Source: Desulfobacteraceae bacterium 4572_19
GTDB taxonomy: Bacteria; Desulfobacterota; Desulfobacteria; Desulfobacterales; NBLS01
Assembly: GCA_002084385.1 (NCBI GenBank)
Contig: NBLS01000004.1
Span: forward strand, 1 to 19,193
DNA: 19,193 nucleotides
Direction of reading: 5' to 3'
Below, one piece after another: positions 15,783 to 19,193 of this stretch (position 1 is the first letter of the stretch; each line of letters starts with the position of its first letter). The position numbers and the translations under genes were made by a program. Under the pieces are notes generated by a model, which made no database searches, was not told where the DNA came from, and saw nothing but the letters and a program-made list of their open reading frames with translations.

Positions 15783-17660
15783 TTGAAGAATAAGTTCAAA
15801 AATATAATTTTGCAACTTGCAGCGTTTTTGTTTATTTTTTTACTTTGTCCTTTTACTGTGTGGTCGGCAAAAAGTGAAATTGTAAATGATGATAATAATG
15901 TTCAGATTGACGATACCATGTTAATGTTTATTGGTGAGGATTTGTCTGTTGTTACGTTAGCATCAAGGAGACCTGAATCTCCAGAAAATGCACCTGCCAT
16001 AGTAAGGGTTGTGGGACGAACCGAGATTGAAAAACATGGATATTTAACCATAGCCGAACTTTTATCTAACGAACCTGGTTTTTATATGGCCCAACGGGGA
16101 CAAGGTACACTACCATATTTAAGGGGTATTCCCGATGGAATATTGTTTTTATATGATGGGACAGGAAAAGATATAGGCTCAACCGGAATAAGTGTATTGG
16201 CAGGTTCCGAAAAGCTTCTTGGTGGAACCGGCAGTTTTGGGTATTCAGGAAAAAAATGGGATTTTTTTATACGTGGATATACCGCAAAAGATGAATGGCC
16301 AGATGATAGCTATTTAATAGGTATCTTGGAAGGTGGGCAAATAAGTACCGGTACTATTGATAATTCACACTATGGTGAAGTAATTTATAATGCAAGTTTA
16401 GATAACTGGCTTTCCGTATCTGGTCGTGTTTCCGACTTTATACGAAGATATACAATGCACGAACCGGGACCTTTAAGCTGGGAAGGCAAAAGACGTTCTC
16501 CCTCCTGGTTTATGAAAGTTAATGCTTTAAAACCGGTTGGTTTATCAAATATTTCCATGACAGCATATGTAAACAGCATATCCAACGATATTACAAAAGT
16601 TGACTTGGAACAGGAACAAAAAGATAGTTCAGTGTATGGTGAAATACTTTGGGATAGACAAATTTTTGATACTGGTTTTTTAACAGCCGGAGTCTCTTTT
16701 AAAAATAGCTGGATTGATGGTGCTGTTCTTGCCGAAGATTTTTTACCGGATTATTTAAAACCGACACACGATATTTTGATTCCAACTATTTCGCAAAAAG
16801 ATTATACGGAATCTTTAAGTTCTTTTTTTGCCCAGTATCGTGATAAATGGCACAGTGTGGAATGGTGGGCAGGAGGGCGAATAGACGATCATTCAAGATA
16901 CGATATTAGAGTTAGCTACAACTTTGGATGTAACTTACAGTTTGCAAAAGAGTGGAGAATAAAAGTTGCATATGGAACAGCATACAGAACACCATATTCA
17001 GGGCAACTCTTTGGTGAAGATTCATTTGACCCCGAAGGAATTTATACACTGAATCTCCAACTGGCATGGAAGCCTGATTCTAACCGAATAATTGCATTAA
17101 CAGCCTTTTACAATAGGCTAACAGATTATGTTCAAAACGATCCCTATGGCGGACTTTCCGCTCCTTTTAGTCAAAATATTTTAGGCTTAGAACTTATGGG
17201 ACGACTTGATATAACAGACACATTAAATTTATTTGCATCAGCTACTGTTATGAACAGTCAAGGCGATTCACCACAATATACTCTGGTATATATTTATCAT
17301 GGCCCCGATGGTGACAGAAAAATATATGAAATCTGGGAAGAACCATTTGATAACGGTCCCAATTTTATGCTTAATATGGGAGTAACATGGAAATTTGATG
17401 AAACAAAACAGGTTATTTTAGATTATGGCATAACTGACTCCATAGCTTACTCTTTTACAAAAGATACCGTTACAGGCAGATTTGATGCTCCGGCTATGCT
17501 TGGAATTACATTTAGAGCAGATGACTTTTTAATAAAAGGTGCGTCCATGACAATAGGCGGGCGAAACCTTCTTGATCAAAAATATACTGTCCCCGGAATT
17601 TATGGACCGGAAAAAGGCCGTCCTTTGACGGTTTTTGCTTTGTGGAGTTATAAGTGGTAA
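15783..17660 (+). CDS. TonB-dependent outer-membrane receptor with a shortened plug
   Basis: Outer-membrane beta-barrel for uptake of an unknown ligand using TonB energy. The start is taken at TTG 15783 because of AGGTG upstream and a classic signal peptide (MKNKFKNIILQLAAFLF...WSA); ATG 15753 adds ten residues. A TonB-box-like segment (DLSVVTLASRRPE) and the first half of the plug follow (APAIVRVVGRTEIEKHGYLT, LLSNEPGFYM, LRGIPDGILFLYDG). The text then jumps to TGKDIGST and barrel strands. The usual second half of the plug, with the RIEVxRGPxSxLYGxxAxxGVINIxT-type motif, is missing, so about 50 residues appear to be deleted in frame near 16152-16164. The barrel reads intact to a C-terminal Trp (WSYKW). 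Substrate unknown; no Fur box or riboswitch was recognised upstream. Confidence 0.88.
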   Translation: MKNKFKNIILQLAAFLFIFLLCPFTVWSAKSEIVNDDNNVQIDDTMLMFIGEDLSVVTLASRRPESPENAPAIVRVVGRTEIEKHGYLTIAELLSNEPGFYMAQRGQGTLPYLRGIPDGILFLYDGTGKDIGSTGISVLAGSEKLLGGTGSFGYSGKKWDFFIRGYTAKDEWPDDSYLIGILEGGQISTGTIDNSHYGEVIYNASLDNWLSVSGRVSDFIRRYTMHEPGPLSWEGKRRSPSWFMKVNALKPVGLSNISMTAYVNSISNDITKVDLEQEQKDSSVYGEILWDRQIFDTGFLTAGVSFKNSWIDGAVLAEDFLPDYLKPTHDILIPTISQKDYTESLSSFFAQYRDKWHSVEWWAGGRIDDHSRYDIRVSYNFGCNLQFAKEWRIKVAYGTAYRTPYSGQLFGEDSFDPEGIYTLNLQLAWKPDSNRIIALTAFYNRLTDYVQNDPYGGLSAPFSQNILGLELMGRLDITDTLNLFASATVMNSQGDSPQYTLVYIYHGPDGDRKIYEIWEEPFDNGPNFMLNMGVTWKFDETKQVILDYGITDSIAYSFTKDTVTGRFDAPAMLGITFRADDFLIKGASMTIGGRNLLDQKYTVPGIYGPEKGRPLTVFALWSYKW

Positions 17661-17691
17661 TTACTTTTAAAAAAATTAAGGGGGAAGTGCG

Positions 17692-18597
17692 TTGAAACAA
17701 AATAATTTAGAAAAGCAAGATGATTCCATGATAAAAAATAATTCAGGAAAAAAGAGTAGTTTGAAAAAAGAGAATCGACCAGATAAAAATAAAACAGATA
17801 GAAATAAAACAGATAGAAATAAAACAGATAAAAATAAAACAGATAAAAAGAAAACAACTGAAAAAAAAAATAGCCCTATGTTTTCAGGATTATTATCGGA
17901 TTTAAGCAGTAGTGCTTTTAACTATGTTTTTAATGTTCCTGTTAAGTTAGGAAAAACTATTATTAAATCTTCCCAGTCTCCATTTAAAACGATGGTTGCT
18001 GCAGGCGAATCCCTGCGGGACGTGCGGGAAGTTGCAGGATTAACAGTACGGGAATTAAGTGACTCGTTAAATCTTAAAGATAAAAGTTTAATTGAAGCTG
18101 TTGAAAATGGTACAGCAACTCTCTCCTTTGAGCTTATATTGCGACTTGCTGCTTTGTTTGCCAGAAATGATCCTGTTCCATTTATTATTAAATATACTCG
18201 AACTTATAATCCGGCTATATGGGAGATGCTTCATGATTGGGGTATAGGAAGAATTCCATTGCAATTTGAACGGGAACGTCAAATTGTTAATATCTATCGT
18301 AGTAATGATGATGCAAGAAAATTATCAGATGATGGTTTTGAAAAAGTTTTAAATTTTACAAAACATGCATTTCAAATGGCAATTCATTTTGTTGCGGAGT
18401 TGGAAGAGTCGGAAAATGATGATGAGAAATCAGAATTTGATAAAGAGAAATCAGAATCAAATAAAGAACAATTAAGGAATAAAGATAATAAGAGTAAACC
18501 TATCAAGGGAAAAGTAGAAGTTTTGAAAGAAAAAAATGAGGAAATAAAACCTGAAAAAAAATTATCAGGGCCTGAGAAAAATGGCTCCGTAGAATAG
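17692..18597 (+). CDS. XRE-like helix-turn-helix protein with charged low-complexity tails
   Basis: 301 residues starting at TTG 17692, with GGGGAAG eight to nine bases upstream and 31 bases after the TonB receptor, so probably co-transcribed. Residues 1-62 are very rich in Lys, Asp and Asn and include five pentapeptide units of the DKNKT/DRNKT type. The core (about 63-235) contains a hydrophobic stretch (FNYVFNVPVKLGKTII) and a Cro/C1-type HTH (ESLRDVREVAGLTVRELSDSLNLKDKSLIEAVENG...LILRLAALF). A helical segment follows (RTYNPAIWEMLHDWGIGRIP, FERERQIVNIYRSNDDARKL). The tail from about 238 is again charged and repetitive. The HTH suggests DNA binding, but the target is unknown and the tails look disordered. 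Confidence 0.75.
   Translation: MKQNNLEKQDDSMIKNNSGKKSSLKKENRPDKNKTDRNKTDRNKTDKNKTDKKKTTEKKNSPMFSGLLSDLSSSAFNYVFNVPVKLGKTIIKSSQSPFKTMVAAGESLRDVREVAGLTVRELSDSLNLKDKSLIEAVENGTATLSFELILRLAALFARNDPVPFIIKYTRTYNPAIWEMLHDWGIGRIPLQFERERQIVNIYRSNDDARKLSDDGFEKVLNFTKHAFQMAIHFVAELEESENDDEKSEFDKEKSESNKEQLRNKDNKSKPIKGKVEVLKEKNEEIKPEKKLSGPEKNGSVE
17781..17855 (+). repeat. five 15-bp tandem repeats in the HTH gene
   Basis: Five consecutive 15-base units (agataaaaataaaac, agatagaaataaaac twice, agataaaaataaaac, agataaaaagaaaac) encode DKNKT, DRNKT, DRNKT, DKNKT and DKKKT. Unit length is a multiple of three, so gain or loss of units would change linker length without shifting the frame. Confidence 0.9.
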
Positions 18598-18625
18598 TGA
18601 TAAAATAGGAATAGTGATAAAATAG
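18592..18625 (+). repeat. perfect 17-bp tandem duplication at the HTH gene stop
   Basis: The 17-base unit GAATAGTGATAAAATAG occurs twice without a mismatch (18592-18608 and 18609-18625) and starts a third time (GAATA). The first copy contains the TAG stop of the HTH gene. It resembles the other slippage-type repeats here; no function is evident. Confidence 0.85.
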
Positions 18626-18749
18626 GAATAATGCTTGAATGAAAACCCACCTTTTCACCAATTTTTGGATTCCTTAAACTTGAAGAAAATAGAAATTCTC
18701 GTTCAGGCGTTAAGATATTAACTTTTTAATTTATGATAGGAAAATTATT

Positions 18750-18965
18750 ATGGATATTACAATTACTTATTGTTCTGTATGAAATTACGAGCCTAGGGCT
18801 GCCGGTCTGGCAGAAGTAATAAAAAAAGAATTTGGCTCTACTGTAAAATTAATTCGCGGTTATAAAGGAGCCTACGATATCGTTGCGGATGGTAAAACTA
18901 TTTTTTCAAAAAACGTTACAGGAAAATTTCCTGATAATGACGAGATAATCAAACTGTTAAAATAA
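18750..18965 (+). CDS. SelW-like (Rdx family) selenoprotein, UGA = Sec
   Basis: A 71-residue protein with an in-frame TGA at 18780-18782 read as selenocysteine: MDITITYCSVU, then NYEPRAAGLAEVIKKEFG, and IVADGKTIFSKNVTGKFPD, ending at TAA. This is the SelW/SelT/SelH-type thioredoxin-like fold with the redox motif CxxU near the N-terminus; bacterial members are small proteins of this size and share the NYxPRA stretch. The role is thought to be thiol redox chemistry; the substrate is unknown. AGGA (18738-18741) precedes ATG 18750. A SECIS hairpin follows the UGA at the right distance. A standard gene finder would miss it, because the frame is split after ten codons. It requires selA, selB, selC and selD elsewhere in the genome. 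Confidence 0.92.
18780..18813 (+). promoter_or_regulatory. bacterial SECIS element of the SelW-like gene
   Basis: After the UGA (18780-18782) and 16 bases, CTGCC-GGTCT-GGCAG (18799-18813) forms a perfect 5-bp stem with a GGUCU loop. This is the same apical loop as in the Escherichia coli fdhF SECIS, where SelB contacts its G and U. The loop lies 22-26 bases past the UGA, in the known working range. It is within the coding sequence, as expected for bacteria. Confidence 0.9.
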
Positions 18966-18990
18966 GATATTTATTGTTGGTAACAAATAT

Positions 18991-19150
18991 TGTAACCGTT
19001 CACGACCAAAAAATGTGTTTTTTCGGTAATCTCACATTTGTAAGCATTCACAATTGCCTTATATTCGCATAAACCGTTTAGCGTACGTAAATAGTTATCC
19101 TATATATGACAAGCTGTTTATGTGAAGATGAGGTGCTTGTGAATGCTTAC
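18991..19150 (+). repeat. MITE-like palindromic repeat, copy 3
   Basis: It consists of the flanking module (18991-19039, with the AAATGTG/CACATTT inverted repeat) plus two arms whose tips are a perfect 14-bp inverted repeat, GTAAGCATTCACAA (19040-19053) and TTGTGAATGCTTAC (19137-19150). It matches the reverse complement of copy 1 over module and arm, and its right arm matches copy 2. The central loop differs from copy 1 and is shorter. It has no coding capacity and lies just after the selenoprotein gene. Confidence 0.8.
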
Positions 19151-19193
19151 TAAATATTTACAAATGCCTCTTACTTAAAAAATAACTTAAAAG

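Noticed and set aside
17648..17857. Reverse-strand frame encoding an FYLFYFYL-type repeat protein
   Set aside because: It is the antisense reading of the 15-base tandem repeat in the HTH gene; the hydrophobic periodicity is an artefact of the repeat.
18780..18782. TGA considered as a nonsense mutation or frameshift in a small gene
   Set aside because: It falls at the Sec position of a CxxU motif, the frame is conserved after it, and a SECIS hairpin with the GGUCU loop follows at the right distance.
18966..18996. TTGTT-GGT-AACAA stem after the selenoprotein gene as a terminator
   Set aside because: The stem is short and AT-rich with no T-run after it, so support is too weak to list.

Overview
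The window is AT-rich DNA from a Gram-negative bacterium. It carries a type II secretion system with an outer-membrane secretin, a TonB-dependent receptor, and a SelW-like selenoprotein gene read through an in-frame UGA. Low GC, sigma-54 control, selenocysteine use and a type II cluster of this kind fit a low-GC deltaproteobacterium (Desulfobacterota, perhaps Desulfobacteraceae-like). That placement is inference; no rRNA or marker gene is present.

Layout. (1) 1-940: the broken 3' part of a dTDP-glucose 4,6-dehydratase gene (rfbB/rmlB), with a small internal deletion and frameshift, cut by the window edge. (2) 941-1110: intergenic region with a weak terminator-like inverted repeat and a textbook sigma-54 (-24/-12) promoter at 1034-1049. 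(3) 1111-11855: a type II secretion operon in the order gspG-E-F-H-I-J-K-L-M-D. No gspC is seen, and the secretin carries a lipoprotein signal. gspE has an in-frame stop codon inside a short tandem repeat upstream of its first usable ATG. A palindromic mobile-type repeat lies between gspK and gspL. (4) 11821-15531: three overlapping genes for a periplasmic ABC_sub_bind-type binding protein, a membrane histidine kinase and a sigma-54-activating response regulator. (5) 15532-15782: spacer with two unrelated palindromic repeats. (6) 15783-18597: a TonB-dependent receptor that appears to lack the second half of its plug, followed by a HTH (XRE-like) protein with lysine-rich low-complexity tails. 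(7) 18750-18965: the selenoprotein gene with a clear bacterial SECIS hairpin. (8) 18991-19150: an inverted copy of the gspK-gspL repeat.

How the genes may work together. The promoter ahead of gspG is of the class that the response regulator at the far end of the same gene run would activate. A plausible circuit (inference) is: periplasmic ligand binding by the orphan binding protein, sensing by the adjacent kinase, phosphorylation of the sigma-54 activator, and transcription of the secretion operon, with feedback because the regulators are co-directional and almost continuous with gspD.

Three conserved genes (rfbB, gspE, the TonB receptor) show lesions. Either this genome is partly decayed and rich in slippage-prone repeats, or the assembly contains small deletions and errors. 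The sequence alone cannot decide between these.
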